From the NCBI GenBank assembly GCA_014529385.2, contig CM043963.1, positions 92,826,912 to 92,890,911 of the forward strand: a DNA stretch of 64,000 bases, given 5' to 3'. The stretch is from Adiantum capillus-veneris (Eukaryota; Streptophyta; Polypodiopsida; Polypodiales; Pteridaceae). This document shows positions 22,191 through 35,739 of this stretch, in pieces. Each line of letters starts with the position of its first letter. Position 1 is the stretch's first letter. Below the pieces are notes generated by a model, which ran no database searches, was not told the origin of the DNA, and saw only the letters and a program-made list of their open reading frames with translations. A program made the position numbers and the translations under genes.

Positions 22191-24193
22191 TGTGGTGATG
22201 TAACACGTACATAGTGGAAACGCATGCTACAAGATCTATCTTGTAACTTTTTAGATACATAATTATCTTTCCTATAATGTGCATATGCATATTTAAGTAT
22301 AATAATAAGCCTTCTATCTCATCCTATTATTTTTCTCAAGGGTAACCTATCCTTACTTTACTATCAGAAAATACTATGGGAAAAGCTCAATAGCTCCGCC
22401 TCTTTAACTTGGGGCAAAAAGCATTGATTCTTTATTTCTACTATCTCTTTATCCTCTCACACCCTAGCTAGATTCTATATCTAGGGTAAACTCCAATATA
22501 TGTATATTCTATGTATTTTTTATACTTTTCTTATATTTCTTTTTAAATAGCTACTAGGAGGGAATCAAATCCTAGTGGGACACTAGGTGGCATGATTTCA
22601 AAGATACACTTATTTTAATGCATTATTGCAAGCATGATTATAAAACTTTGTCAAGGAGCAATGTCATGCTTTCATATGGCATGAGGTGTCCTTTGGAATT
22701 AAATGAAAGTCTAAGCTAAGGGGACCACGGGAAGACTTTTGCTGCCACAAATGGACCCTATTTTGATGAATTTTTTACACAAGGTTCCAATCCGAATTGG
22801 AAAATGATTTTAAAATGAAAATCGTAGCTAATGAGCTGAAGTTTCTGCCCATATTTTTACTTTTTTATTTGGAGCCACGGTTGAGGAGATATGATCAAAA
22901 TACTGGACCCCAGTCTGCCCACATCATGCAGGGACAACTCATTTCCAACTTTTTCAATTCCTATTCACACTGGCTCCTCTCTTCTTGTGTAAACCCTTGG
23001 GGGTTCCCTTCACCTATAAAAGGGGGCCTCTTCTTCCTTGAAAAGGAACTCATGCATTCAAGCCATTGATGAGAGGAATTCTTGAGGGAGTGAGTAGTAA
23101 TGCCTAATTGTACTTAGCCCCATGAACATAAGCCCAAGCCTACACTTTCTCCTAGAGGAAGACTAGCCATTCTTGTACACTATCCTTGGAAGATCAAATC
23201 TAATCAAAGAAGGTGTTGTACTTGGCATATCAATCAACGTTGAATTCTCCCCTCTTCTTCTCTCTCCCATCAATAATGGTGCCGAAGGGTTTCAAGTAAG
23301 ATGTGTTCTACATTGATGTTTTCTTGATTTCTTGGTGTTTTCATTTTCATCTCTAATGCAACATATATATATGTATCTAATCTCATATCCTTAACCAAAC
23401 CTATCTCTCTCATTCTTAGTAATTCGTCTTCTCTGCAAATTCTAGGGTCTCTTTTCTACAGGTACATCTCTCCTCGCAGTATCCTTATTGCGTACGGGCA
23501 AGAATAGTGCTTGGGAGGGAAACTTCTCATCTCTTCACTTCTCTCATATCTCCATTTCTCACATACTATCCTAGATGAATAACCCACATGATGATCATTT
23601 CTATCGCTTTCACTCGGTATGATCTATTAGAATTAACGTATGGATTAGCCGAAAAATACACTTTCAATAACGTATAGTGTTTCTCTTTGGCCCAGAAAGG
23701 CTTAATGAAATACTTCTATCACCGGATCCCATCATACTACCTCTCATAGACTATAACTTTTCTTTTGATGTAAGCGCAGTTATCTTGCTATGAACCAAGA
23801 GGATTTGTACACACAATTAATCCCAATCACTAGACAAAATATATATATTATGGTAAGCACAAAACTACAATTCCAAAGAACAATTCGTAGGCTATTTGGT
23901 CAGCCAAGATTGAATGCCATTAAATCATCTATTAAACCTTTCATATTACCCATGATACGATATGACCATAGCCTTGATGTTTTCATTTTCGTATTGTTTT
24001 GACATTCTCTTTTGTGTTCTTTCTTTGTGTGTGTGAGTGCAAGAGAGAAAGAGTGAGTCTTCTTTGATTGCACTTCTTTCCAAACCCTAGTCTTCATGGC
24101 ATCTATGGTTTAACTCCTTCGTATAGTTTTTGTTGAGTTCTCTCACAGCCATAAGCCCGGTGCTTTCCTGGCAAGACCGCAAATTTCTCGACA
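22191..24193 (+). repeat. Element A 3' LTR
   Basis: 2003 bp, from TGTGGTGATGTAAC to TTTCTCGACA, collinear with the 5' LTR. It is followed by ACAG (24194-24197), the right target-site copy. Confidence 0.95.
23015..23022 (+). promoter_or_regulatory. TATA box of element A 3' LTR
   Basis: TATAAAAG, at the position matching 14989-14996 of the 5' LTR. Confidence 0.6.
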
Positions 24194-24510
24194 ACAGTCT
24201 TCCATGAAAGCAGGGGGTAGAATATCAATGTGTACACTCTTGGGAGTATAGGCTCCCCCTGAGATACCAAAGGCGAATCTACCTCTCCCTCACCTTCGTT
24301 AACTTCACTAGCCATAGGTTCAAAGCGAGTAGCTCTACTAAAGGTTTCTATAAAGAGACTAAACACACTAGATCCAGGCTGTGGGGCCCAGAAAGGTACG
24401 TTTTTGTTTACTTGCTTGGGGTTTGGTGTAGGATGCCCTTCTATAATATCGTAGTCAGATGAAGAGTCACTAGCCGCTATGTTTGGGTCTTGGGTTGTAC
24501 TACCTTAGGT
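24194..24510 (-). pseudogene. Element B gag, 5' portion (split by element A)
   Basis: The minus strand reads an open stretch (residues such as FSLFIETFSRATRFEPMASE and EGEGEVDSPLVSQGEP) that stops being collinear at element A. It rejoins 14164 in frame once one ACAG copy is discounted. It is the N-terminal part of element B gag. An upstream Ser/Asp-rich stretch near 24450-24480 may belong to it. The start codon was not resolved. Confidence 0.55.
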
Positions 24511-25380
24511 CCCCGCCGAGGGCCCGAAACCTAAGGTAGGTGGGTATTGAGAACCCGCATAAGTCAAAGTGCTTGCTAGTTTCTCGGTCTCTAGCACACA
24601 ACCAGAGCGCAAATGCATGTGCCTTTGGCACCCTACAAGCGTCGGTGAATACCCTTGAAGGTTAACCGCTTGATTTTTTGGGTGTTTTGCACCTCGTTTT
24701 CACTCTTTTTTTTTATGTTTGTTAATGTCTTTTTACGATCAGTTCTTGGATTAGAGCGTGTGATAGCTCAAAACTAGTGTATCGCTCAAGGGGTTGTGGT
24801 GTGCTTTACAACACATTGTTTGGTTATCCGAAGCTCCGATGGTCCTCAAAAGAGTCGATTTTTACGTAGGCGTGAGGCTAAAATAAGTAAGTCCAAAGGA
24901 TGACTGAGGCCTGAGCCTGGGCTTAGGCTTGGGCTTGGGGAATGTTCCCGATCCCGGTCCTTACTTTTATGTGTATATATATTTTTTTTTTATTTTTTTT
25001 TTTTTAAAGGATAAGGTCGCCGCGGTCACGCGCACACACACACACACACCTAACCTACCTACTTGCAACTAACAGAGCTACAGTTACACACTGTTCAACA
25101 CAGTACTATAGCAACTAATTAACTAATAGATCTACTTACTGCACCTTATAGATCTAACATTATAGATCTAATACCTTAAATCTAACACCTTATCAACAGA
25201 AAACAGTACATTGCAGCAAAAAAATCTAGCACTTTATTAATAGAAATGGCACACTGCAGCAAAAACAAAGTTCATAAATCCTTCTCAATAGCCACACACC
25301 TTCTTTCTCTACCTTTCCTACATCTCATATTGCACCACAAAGCACCATAGAGTTCTATTCGAGCTTAGTGAAAGGTATCT
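24511..25380 (-). other. Element B leader, non-coding
   Basis: About 870 bp between the PBS and gag. It contains a T-rich run (about 24975-25010) and a short CA run (25032-25050). Many small stops on both strands; no gene seen. Confidence 0.5.
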
Positions 25381-25397
25381 CTTGGGCAACGACGCCA
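25381..25397 (-). other. Primer binding site of element B (tRNA-Asp-like)
   Basis: The minus strand reads TGGCGTCGTTGCCCAAG four bases inside the LTR. It resembles the tRNA-Asp-type primer site (TGGCGCCGTTGCC) known from plant Athila/Tat elements. A comparable site is in element C. Confidence 0.7.
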
Positions 25398-25627
25398 AAC
25401 ATGTGCGCATCCATTGCACGTGTCAAAGCAAGGGACTTGCCGTACACTGTGTGCGAGGCACAAATGGCTGCAAGCACACAACGAGATTAATCTAGCAAGC
25501 TCAAGAGAGCAAGGGTGTGTCACTCACCGCCCTACGTTTGCCTTCGTGGAGGATTCCTCACCACAAAGAAGAGGGAGCTACCGCCGTACCACACTCAACC
25601 GCCTCGCTGCCGCTATGCCATCGCAAT

Positions 25628-25628
<1 letters not shown>

Positions 25629-25677
<49 letters not shown>
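25629..25677. repeat. (CT)n microsatellite in B 5' LTR
   Basis: 49 bp of pure CT. On the element's sense strand it is a GA run downstream of the TATA box. Confidence 0.95.
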
Positions 25678-25681
<4 letters not shown>

Positions 25682-25782
25682 ACACACACATATACAAGGA
25701 GATGAAGGAGAAGATGGAGATGGAGCAAGAGCACTCTTCAATTGCACAAATGAGAGAATGAGTGATGTTTAGGTTTAGGTGA

Positions 25783-25790
25783 CTTTTATA
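25783..25790 (-). promoter_or_regulatory. TATA box of element B 5' LTR
   Basis: The minus strand reads TATAAAAG followed by TCAC, 159 bp from the LTR start. This is the LTR that would have driven transcription of B. Confidence 0.65.
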
Positions 25791-25954
25791 TTAGTTCGCC
25801 CATTCACACTTGGGCGCCCATGCTTAGCCAACTAACCCTTGAATGTTCCAGTTGGAGTGCGCCTCTCATCGGCGATCATTCTTATCCTTTTCATATTGGA
25901 CCGACAAGCCCGGCCCATGACTACTAGAAGTGGACACCGGTGGTTAACAAACGT

Positions 25955-26394
25955 ACCCAATATTTCAAGCATAACTTAATCAAACCAATGAACAGTTTAC
26001 ACACGGCTACTCAGAATCGAAAACCAATTGTGGGATCATAGCTTTCCAAAAAGTGTTAGACCATTCAACCATTACCGCATACTATCAAGCACATCCAACC
26101 CACACAGTGGGCCTTACCAGGCTAAGTGACGGGATCAAGATACCACACATCCAGTAGTGCCTCAAACTGTCAAGCAAAGCCAACCAACATAGTGGGCCTT
26201 ACCAGGCTAAGCGACAGGGTACACCAACCAATAAGCCCGATTGTTTATAATATCCTAAGACAGTATGAAAAAAGGAGAGAAAAACCATTATATCAATCTC
26301 AATAAACAATAATCAACCTGTGTCGGTTGAGTTGCAAGCTCCATGATTGGTATACCAGAGAGTGAACAAACACACACAGTCCTAACTTTTTATG
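25955..26394. repeat. Element E right-hand sequence with an 85-bp tandem duplication
   Basis: Two adjacent units (from 26085 and 26170) share TCAAGC, then CAACC, AGTGGGCCTTACCAGGCTAAG and GACGGG/GACAGGG. The rest shows no gene. The segment could be the inner part of the right LTR of E or its leader. Confidence 0.55.
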
Positions 26395-26664
26395 CAAGTA
26401 AAACACACACAAGGCAAAGTGAGGGGCAGAATGCGCCCTCACCTCTTTAAATAGGAGATGGTAGATCACGATCACTCATGGTGAGTAGCATGCAGAATCT
26501 TTATCATCCCAAGCACTGAGTAGGACAGGTGCTACTCCTCCTCGGGAAGCCACAACATGTAGCTGCCTCTGGTGCGGTCTGTCATAGTAGAGCAGAGAAG
26601 CCATTGTGCCTTTAGCAAGGCAGGGTAGGTGAGGCCCAGTTATAGAGTAAGAAATTTTTAACCA
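26395..26664 (-). repeat. Element E right LTR copy (at least this part)
   Basis: Direct repeat of 1-264, with scattered differences (for example CTAAGTGAGG against CAAAGTGAGG). The match ends at TTTTTAACCA. The left boundary cannot be fixed because the partner copy is cut by the window edge. Confidence 0.6.
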
Positions 26665-26858
26665 CATTAATAACTACCAGCTAAGGACTTCCAACTATCA
26701 TAACCCTATAGGGGTTCCTTCCCACGGTGGATACCAACTTAGTGTGGCTAGGAAAGACATAAAGCCATATTTTAAGTGAAAATACATAGCCAGGATGACA
26801 GTTGTAGGGGGTAGTTTATTTTAAATTATTTTAATCATAAACATAAAGATAAATACCA

Positions 26859-26860
<2 letters not shown>

Positions 26861-26910
<50 letters not shown>
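26861..26910. repeat. (GT)25 microsatellite
   Basis: 50 bp of uninterrupted GT. Confidence 0.97.
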
Positions 26911-26912
<2 letters not shown>

Positions 26913-27104
26913 CTAGCCACTAAAGAGCCGAATAGATGGTGTGTGGGGTCTGTGTGAGCTCGAGATGGGGTGGGAGGCGCTTCAAATCCAAATATCGATG
27001 GCATCGGGGTTTGTATGAGGCAATGGCATTGGGGATCTCTGTGAGCTCAATTGCCATGGGAGTGAAAATGGCTCCTGCAATTAAATTTGGGGTTTTTGTT
27101 TTAA

Positions 27105-27321
27105 TTTTTTAGCATCGCTTAAGTGACACCATTGCTTATACAACGCCTTCCAGTTTGCAAGCGTTGCTACAAGCGTCGCAAGATGCAACACATTTAGCGA
27201 CGCTCTAAGCGATGCTTTTAGCAATGCTTTTAGTATTTTTTGGGACAAATTATTAGGCATCGCTTAAGCGATGCCCGTAAATTTTGTAGGCGTTCCTACT
27301 TACAAAGCGCCATTGTAGTGA
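27105..27321. mobile_element. CACTA-like transposon end (subterminal repeat region), partial
   Basis: The segment ends ...CATTGTAGTG at about 27321, which is CACTACAATG on the minus strand, the hallmark start of CACTA (En/Spm) elements. Inside it are many copies of a motif around AGCGATGC or AGCGTCGC in both directions, plus a perfect 20-bp palindrome at 27256-27275, as in CACTA subterminal arrays. I could not find the opposite end or a transposase. Confidence 0.45.
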
Positions 27322-29250
<1,929 letters not shown>

Positions 29251-30248
29251 GAATTTGATAGGTCATGATATTATACAAGCTAGGATCATAAACAACTATA
29301 TGAGGGACGTTTGTAGCATAGCTATCTGGCACTAACATAATGTCAATATTGAGGAAAGTGACTTTAATGGGCCATGAAGACTCTTTGAGGTTGTCAATCT
29401 CAAGAAGTGAACCTTAACAAGGAAACTCACCGACTCAACAAGAAAACCAACACTCAATGAGTAGGGAAATCTGTCTATGTCCTTTCTCACCGCTTTAGGT
29501 TATCATGCCATTTTGAAAAATTTGCCTATGTCCTTTCTCAACACTCTAAGTCATCACGTCATTTCGGCACTCGAACGGACTCGAAATGCAACGAATCTTT
29601 AGGAGGAGATATAGGACATCTAGGGCACTATTATACCAAGTCTAGTCGCAATCTGCCAAGGTATCAAAATCACGATCCATTATGAAAAAAGGTCTTGAAA
29701 ATTGCAACAGATCAATCCAAAAAGGTCTCGCTATGGTCTAGGAACACTCTGCTATGGTCAAAACTACTAAAAACATTGATTTAAGCACTCAAATTTGCAA
29801 TTAAGTCTTTCAAACGCGTAGTCATGAACCACAACAAAATTGATAATGGTTACACTTGAATAAAAGAGCAAAGAGAGAGGAACACAATGCAAGTTTTGGA
29901 ATTGAAAACGGATTACCCAATCGTTAAAAAAGTTGATTACAAGTTTGAGCAGCTTCATAGCTTGAGCATAATTTTGTACAGCTCCTTCTTCTTCTAAAGA
30001 TAAGCCTCTTTTAACATTAAGGTTATTGACATTTATACCTAGGGCTTTCTAAATGGCTAGTGGCCGGCTCACATGGGCTTTTACACTTATCATTGCATAA
30101 TTACATCTCAAGGAATTGACCTGCTACTCTGGAATCATTATTTACACATAGTATCACTTGACTAGCTTGAAAAAATAATAAGAGTACAAATGCGGTGTCC
30201 GGCTATGTGCCTGGCCAGGTGGGCGTCCATACGGTCAATCCCCTGACA
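29251..30248 (-). repeat. Element D 3' LTR (start certain, far end arbitrary)
   Basis: On the minus strand the LTR starts TGTCAGGGGATTGACC directly after a purine tract. A TATA box stands 210 bp in, the same distance as in element C. No partner LTR is visible to the right of D, so the far end is unknown. I drew it at about 1 kb by analogy with C. Confidence 0.45.
30032..30038 (-). promoter_or_regulatory. TATA box of element D LTR
   Basis: The minus strand reads TATAAAT 210 bp after the LTR start, against about 210 in element C and about 160 in element B. Confidence 0.45.
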
Positions 30249-30261
30249 TTCCCCCCTTCCT
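30249..30261 (-). other. Polypurine tract of element D
   Basis: The minus strand reads AGGAAGGGGGGAA immediately before the LTR TG. It is close to those of B (AGGAAGGGGGGCA) and C (AGGAGGGGGGGAG). Confidence 0.65.
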
Positions 30262-30387
30262 AGCTCATCCCTTGACACGATCATGTGCAGTCTTGTCATA
30301 GGATTGTCTTCAGCTTTGACTTCAAGGTTGGTCTTTAGCTTGGGAAGTGCTTTGTCGTGGATTATGCTCCTCCCTTCCTTGAGTGCT

Positions 30388-32825
30388 TCATATCTTTTTT
30401 GTCTTGTTGATGCATAATTGGACTTTAGTCTTCGAGGTGACTTTGCATTTTGTTGCGCATTCTTCTTTTGTTTGTTTCACTTTTGGTATTGGAGTCCTCG
30501 GCAATGTAACACTAATTTTGAAGCACGTTGTGAGCTCCTTCTGATTGTTTTTTAGAGCCCTCATGTTGAATTTGTCATTGCTTGTCGTAGTCTTTGTATT
30601 CCATTCTCCATTTTGCCCATGTTTAATGAAGATTTTTGTTGTCCCATCTTGTGATGGAGCTTTGTTATCGCCCATGAAGATTAGAGATGCTCTTGATAAT
30701 TGTGTTGTGGTCTTTAGTTATAGCTCCAACTTTTTGTTGATTGATTTGGGTAGCCATTTCCTTCTTGCTTATGTAGAAGAAATATATACAAGAAGATGAC
30801 AATGAAGGTTTCTAGAGTAGGGTCTTAAAACCTGGATGACCAAAGGAAAAAAACCACGGTGGGAAAAAAGTGCCTTTGGTATACACTCTTATTGAGGTTG
30901 AGCAGTTCCACTTGAAGTACCTGTCATGCAAGGTGGGTGCTTGGGAGAAACAAAGAAAGAGTGTTTAATGCAAGTGCCAATTATGGGATGCTCTATATGC
31001 ATATAAGAAATTTATCAAACAAAAGCATGCAATGTAAGAGATGGAGTTGATGGGTGCTTCAAGAAACTTATGTAGCACATGTGACATCAAAGGACATTGC
31101 AAATGCTTTTGCGTTTCCAAGAAGGGTTTCTGGTGTAGAAGCTTTTCCACTCATACCTCAGTGTGCTCAATGCGTGAGTGTTCTTTCAATTTCTTCATTC
31201 ACTTCCCAGACTTAAAATACGTAGAATTTGACTCTTATGCTCACCTATACCAGCATGAGCAACACAACATAAATATGTGCAACTCTTCTAGCTTGAGCAG
31301 TACCTAGAATAGCTAAGACGCTTAAACCACAGAGAATATTACATGAAGCTTTGGGACTAACGCCTCGCTCATTTAGTGGCTTAGGTGCCCAACTCTAACT
31401 TTTATGCGATGTATATGTAATGGAAACTTGGACTTACCTGTTCAAGGCCAGAAATCCAATTCCATAAAAACTAGAAATTTAGGCCTCTTTCATTGTGTTG
31501 GTCTATGGATGCCACCATTTTGTCCAGTAGGCTGGCATATTTTGGCTCCTCTTGACTTGCTTGTCGTAAGTTGACATTGCTTTGTGAAACAAGTCCTTCA
31601 CCTCTCTTGTAGGGACTGATGTAGCCTCTGAGTTATTTTCCATGAGAAGCGGTTGTCAATTGTGTGAGTTCACTGTGATTGAGTTCCCACTATCGATTTT
31701 GGAACCCGCCTTGTTTTTTGTCCTTGTGTGATTGTCTTTGGCATTTTACCTTCTTCTATAACTTGATGGACACTATGCTTTGGTATCCAAACCTAGTGAT
31801 TTTCGTTATAAAAGCCTTGCTTTTGCTGCTGAAGACGAGGTATCATCTAGATGTTGTAGCAGTCTTGGCTGCTTTTGTTGACTCTTGGTTGTCATTGTTT
31901 TACTTTGGGTAGAAGCTTGTGCTGCATGATTCTCTTGGTCGTTCCAGTTTGAGCTACAACCTCTGGTAGCCATATTTGAGTGTTACCTTCATAAAATCCT
32001 TGTGTTTTGAGTAGCTTGACTGGAATCATCGGCTATTGTATCTGTTTGTGTTGGGTAGCTTGACTAGAATCTGACTTTGGTACCCAAACTTGTTGCATTG
32101 CTTGCTGCTTTGATCTTTGCTTTTGTCTCTTGTGGTTGTTCTTTCTCCTAGTTGAGTTGTTTGTCTTGCATCGATAGCGCATCTTGTTCTTTGTAGAACT
32201 CTTTATTTGAGGTGGGTAGGTCCAGGCTGTTACTTTAGGCTTTTTTGCCCAAACAATAGTGTTTCCTTGGTATTATCCCTGAGCAATGATTGACTCATTT
32301 GATGCTACCCACCCCGTCACTTTTTGTTGTTGAGGTTGAACCATTGCTTCATGTATCCAAACTAGGTTGTTGACTTTGATATGCTCTTTGGATACCAACA
32401 CTTGGTTGATACTCTTTGGCTTCTTCTGGATGCTTTTTTGTGATGGAAAATTTGGTTGATAGATTTTTTGCTTTGGTGTTCATTGCATTGTTGATGGTGT
32501 GGCTCTTGATGTAGAGGCTACACGGGAAGTTTGATGGAGGCTCGTTGAAGGTAAAGTCATCTTGCAAGGTTGATCTTATTCAATACTTACCTTAGCCTTA
32601 CCTTTTTCCACAATGGTTGGCGATTTCTTCTCTGCATGGATTTGAAAACCTTTTTGGACTCTTAATGTTTTCGCTGTCAAAGCTTTTGGTTGTTGTAAGA
32701 AGAAGGTATCCATCCAGCTTTTTGTCAAGATCATAGTCTCTTTGATGTGACGGGAGTTGATTATGTGGAAAGTATCCTTGTACTCCCCAGTACTCACCTT
32801 GAGTACGAATTCTGCTACGCCTCAC
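30388..32825 (-). pseudogene. Element D second-retropepsin-type ORF, decayed
   Basis: Minus-strand pieces at 32576-32825, 32349-32567 and 30388-30675. The first contains FHIINSRHIKETMILTKSW, comparable to FHVLPPSRSATPCILAVSW in the 50122-51180 ORF of element C. The middle part repeatedly codes for Val-Trp-like motifs, as that ORF does. Stops and frame changes are frequent. The stretch about 30800-31460 shows no similarity to C and may be an insertion. Assignment rests on order and weak similarity. Confidence 0.4.
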
Positions 32826-33283
32826 TCTTTGAACTTGTGTACATTGTTTTTTCTAGCTCTTTGATTCGCGGCTTTCCCATCACTTATGGATCTATCATAG
32901 CTGAACATGTGATTTTAAGTCTTGTTTCTCTGCATATATTGAATATGATCATTATTGAAGACACTCGATCTTTTGTCGCATCCTTATCCTTCTCTTGATC
33001 TTGAGTTTGTTGAACTTTTGATGCGCCAAACTTGGAAACTCTGCTCCTTCTACTTTGAATTGCGCTTTTTCTTGAGTCGACTTCTTTAAAACAACTTTTG
33101 TTGATTCTTCGGGTATGTCAATAATGACATATTCTCGTGGTTGCTCTGCCTCCTTTATGGCACTTTGGCATCATGCTCCAAGACGTGGACATCAATCTCA
33201 CCTTTTCTGCTTTCATACTCACAAGCTTCATTAGCTTCCTTCAAAACCTTTATTGTAAATAAGGGAGTTATGTATTAGCTATC

Positions 33284-34240
33284 TTAGTCGCAAAATTTGG
33301 TAATGGTTACCTCATTTATGCAGACATCAAGAGTCACCAATATTTGATCCCATCCAAAGGGTTCAAACAAATCCTCTGGAAATGGTTCCTTAATGTAAGC
33401 TTCATCTTCTACTGAATGCTCTAGGGTGCAGTCTTCCTTTCTAAGACTCTCGTACTCTGATGCCTTGCACATCCAAATATGCGCTTTGCTTTGCAACCAA
33501 GCAGGTACCTCGTTTTCCCAATCAATTGTGGAGTGTAATTCTTCCCCCGAGGTTCGCTCTACATCTTTATAACTATGATCTTTGACACTAATTTTTGTAG
33601 TGACCTCTTTGTGTCTCAAGTAGATATACTCATAGCCCCAATCTTGTACCATTTTGAGATGACGCATGAATAGTCTACCTAATATGATATCAAAGTTGCT
33701 ACTCTTGTCAAAATTCATTATGGCAAAGGTGTGCTCATACTCAATGCTACATGAGGATATAATGATTTGTTCTAACATTCATATGGATCTCTCCACTTAT
33801 CCATCCACTAATTGAAGTTTCATTCAAGTTTTGCAATGGAAATTCCTTCCTCACTAACTAATATTGCGATCGTCTTTACTCCTTTGTACTCAAGTGGCAA
33901 TGTGGTATTTCCTTCCTGACTTCACAGTAATCACCCACCTTATTCACACTGGTACCGGATCTATCTATGGTTTCTTAGGAAAAGTTTCATCCATGTTGTC
34001 ATCTACGAGTTGGTCATGTGAAGGGATTTTCATCCCCATCTTTTCCAGGTGTTTGTCTATTCGGCCCCATATATGCCGTCTAATTTTTAGCAACTTTGAG
34101 AGAGAAAGTGTGCATTGTATAGGAGAAGACATCAATTCATTCAATCTCTTGGTATCCATCATTTTTGGTGTGGCTTTCCACTGAGAAGGTACCACTCTAA
34201 CCTCAGATTTTGTTTCAAGATCTCTTATGAAAGATGGCAA
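33284..34240 (-). pseudogene. Element D retropepsin and flanking regions
   Basis: 33284-33778 encodes the protease C-terminal part: IEYEHTFAIMNF, then IILGRLFMRHLKMVQDWGYEY and LDVCINEVTITKFCD, each nearly matching element C. 33965-34240 encodes the upstream region (MDTKRLNELMSSPIQCTLSL). Between them the minus strand reads AILVSEEGISI where C has AILDSGPGIAI. The catalytic Asp is thus Val, and a stop follows. The protease is dead. Confidence 0.7.
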
Positions 34241-34373
34241 AGTCTATAGAGAGTGTGGTTTGCTCTCTTCAGATGTGACATACCTGGCATCCCCATATAG
34301 AGATCATATATCCTCTGGGAAAAATTTGTGATCCATGTTTATCTCAGGGATAGGTGCTAACTATAAAGTAGCA

Positions 34374-35493
34374 CTACCATCTTTTTGGTTTTTGATCAAC
34401 TCCCATAAGGAATGTGGCCACGGCTCTTCTATCTTCGGAATAGGAATCACTACTTGTGAGCCCACCCCATCTGTGGTATTGGCTACTTTCCTTGTCTAAA
34501 GGTGCCTCAACTCCATCTCTTCTTGGTCTCTGTTTACAACACCCTTGTTCTCCATTTCCTAGAATCTTTGACGAATTAGCACCTCCGTTTTTGGAGCATC
34601 TGGAACATGTGGTTCCATAAGAGCTTGGGCCACCTGGATGAGCTCCTTGCAAATTTGTAACCTCTCTTTTTTACACTCTCGATGAGGATATGATAGCCAT
34701 CGATGCTCTTGGGTTTGATTAGGTTTTAGCCTAGCTTCATAGGCCTTCAAAATTGTATCTAAAGGTTCAAAGACTTTGTCCACCAAGATTGAACCGCCTG
34801 AGTCAATCTTCGATTCTTCTGCTCCCTTTGTGTCTTTCCTACTTTCTTGCTCATGTTTAAGTTGTTCTTTTGTTTAATGCAGTTCTATTTCTAAAGTTGT
34901 TTTTTCCTTCAGCCTCTTCACTTTCATTTTGTTTTGTTTGGATTTCCATGATTTTCTTCCAGTTCTCATTGATATGTTCTCGATTTTTGTTTGAGGTGGC
35001 AATGTGGGTTCCTCCTCAATGACTGTGTTTTTGAAATTTTCTTGAGCTTGAGCTCGAGTCATCACCTTTAAAGGAATCATGGATTCTATCTCGGATCCGG
35101 TGTCTTGTAGAAATCATCACGCCTACAACATTCATTGTTTCTTTCCCTTTGTAGTCTGGATTCTTAGCACAGTGTTGAAGTAAATGGTCTCTCTCGCAAT
35201 CGTCACAGAATACAAATATTTCTATTTGTGGACCCTTGTTTGGACAACCTCGTGCCCAATGGTCACCTCCACATTCATAGTATGGACCTTCTTGTTTCAA
35301 AGCTCGTGATTCAGCCAATAGGTTCTTGCCTGGTAAGAATGTTCTTCAAACCATAGTCTTGATTGGCTATGAACATGAGCGTATTCGCATCCATGGAGTA
35401 CTCATTTCTTGTGAGTTGTGGTACAAGCACTGGTGAAGTGTAGTTGACTACTACTCTACCATCATTCAGAAGAGGTGGTTGTTGTCCTAGCAT
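34374..35493 (-). pseudogene. Element D gag C-terminal region with zinc knuckles
   Basis: 34559-34786 contains VFEPLDTILKAYEARLKPNQ, matching INEPLDAILQAYEARLKNRQ of element C. 35016-35318 contains two knuckle-like motifs. YYECGGDHWARGC has lost its first Cys (Tyr instead); CDDCERDHLLQHC (CX2CX3HX4C) is complete. 35311-35493 matches the Gln/Pro-rich stretch before the knuckle in C. The nucleic-acid-binding part of Gag; frames are broken. Confidence 0.65.
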
Positions 35494-35739
35494 ATGTTAT
35501 GGTTTTGGTTAAGTGTTACACCACGGAGTGAGGTGATCCCCTCCACAAGTATTACATCTCCTCAAATGTGGATGTCGTACAATCGGGTTCTGTGTGTAGA
35601 CATGATTAGCTCTTCTAATCACCTCTCGACCACTTGATCAAAGCTCTGCATGATTGTAGGAGTTTGAACATCTTGCTTTGTTGCGGATTCGGTCTTTGGA
35701 GAAGAGGCACTACTAGTCACGCTTTCTACGCCGTACATA

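Larger units (their letters stand above)
14165..24193 (+). mobile_element. Element A: Ty3-type LTR retrotransposon nested in B gag
   Basis: 10,029 bp on the plus strand with LTRs of 2013 and 2003 bp, which differ by about 20 substitutions and one 10-bp indel by eye (about 1%). It has a PBS after the 5' LTR, gag-protease in one frame, RT-RNase H-integrase in the -1 frame, a purine tract and the 3' LTR. Domain order PR-RT-RH-IN defines the Ty3 (Metaviridae) type. No chromodomain was recognised after the GPY-type motif. It is a recent insertion, but a frameshift in the integrase zinc finger and two in-frame stops make it defective. Confidence 0.95.
4408..25949 (-). mobile_element. Element B: Ty3-type LTR retrotransposon without RT/integrase, interrupted by element A
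   Basis: LTRs at 4408-5004 and 25402-25949 start TG and end CA (plus-strand view). They are flanked by AACAT (4403-4407) and AACGT (25950-25954), a target-site duplication with one transition. A tRNA-Asp-like PBS lies inside the right LTR and a purine tract inside the left LTR, so the element reads on the minus strand. Without nested element A it is about 11.5 kb. Recognisable parts are gag, a retropepsin and a long 3' ORF region. I find no YxDD box, RNase H or integrase motif, so it appears non-autonomous. LTR divergence is roughly 10% by eye outside the microsatellite, making it much older than A. Confidence 0.85.
25402..25949 (-). repeat. Element B 5' LTR
   Basis: 548 bp, partner of 4408-5004. 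Minus-strand start TGTTAACCACCGG, end ATGCGCACA. It is followed on the plus side by AACGT, matching AACAT before the other LTR apart from one transition. Confidence 0.85.

Noticed and set aside
26345-26365. TGGTATACCAGAG as an initiator-Met-type primer binding site
   Set aside because: Two changes from the usual TGGTATCAGAGC and no LTR end can be shown beside it.
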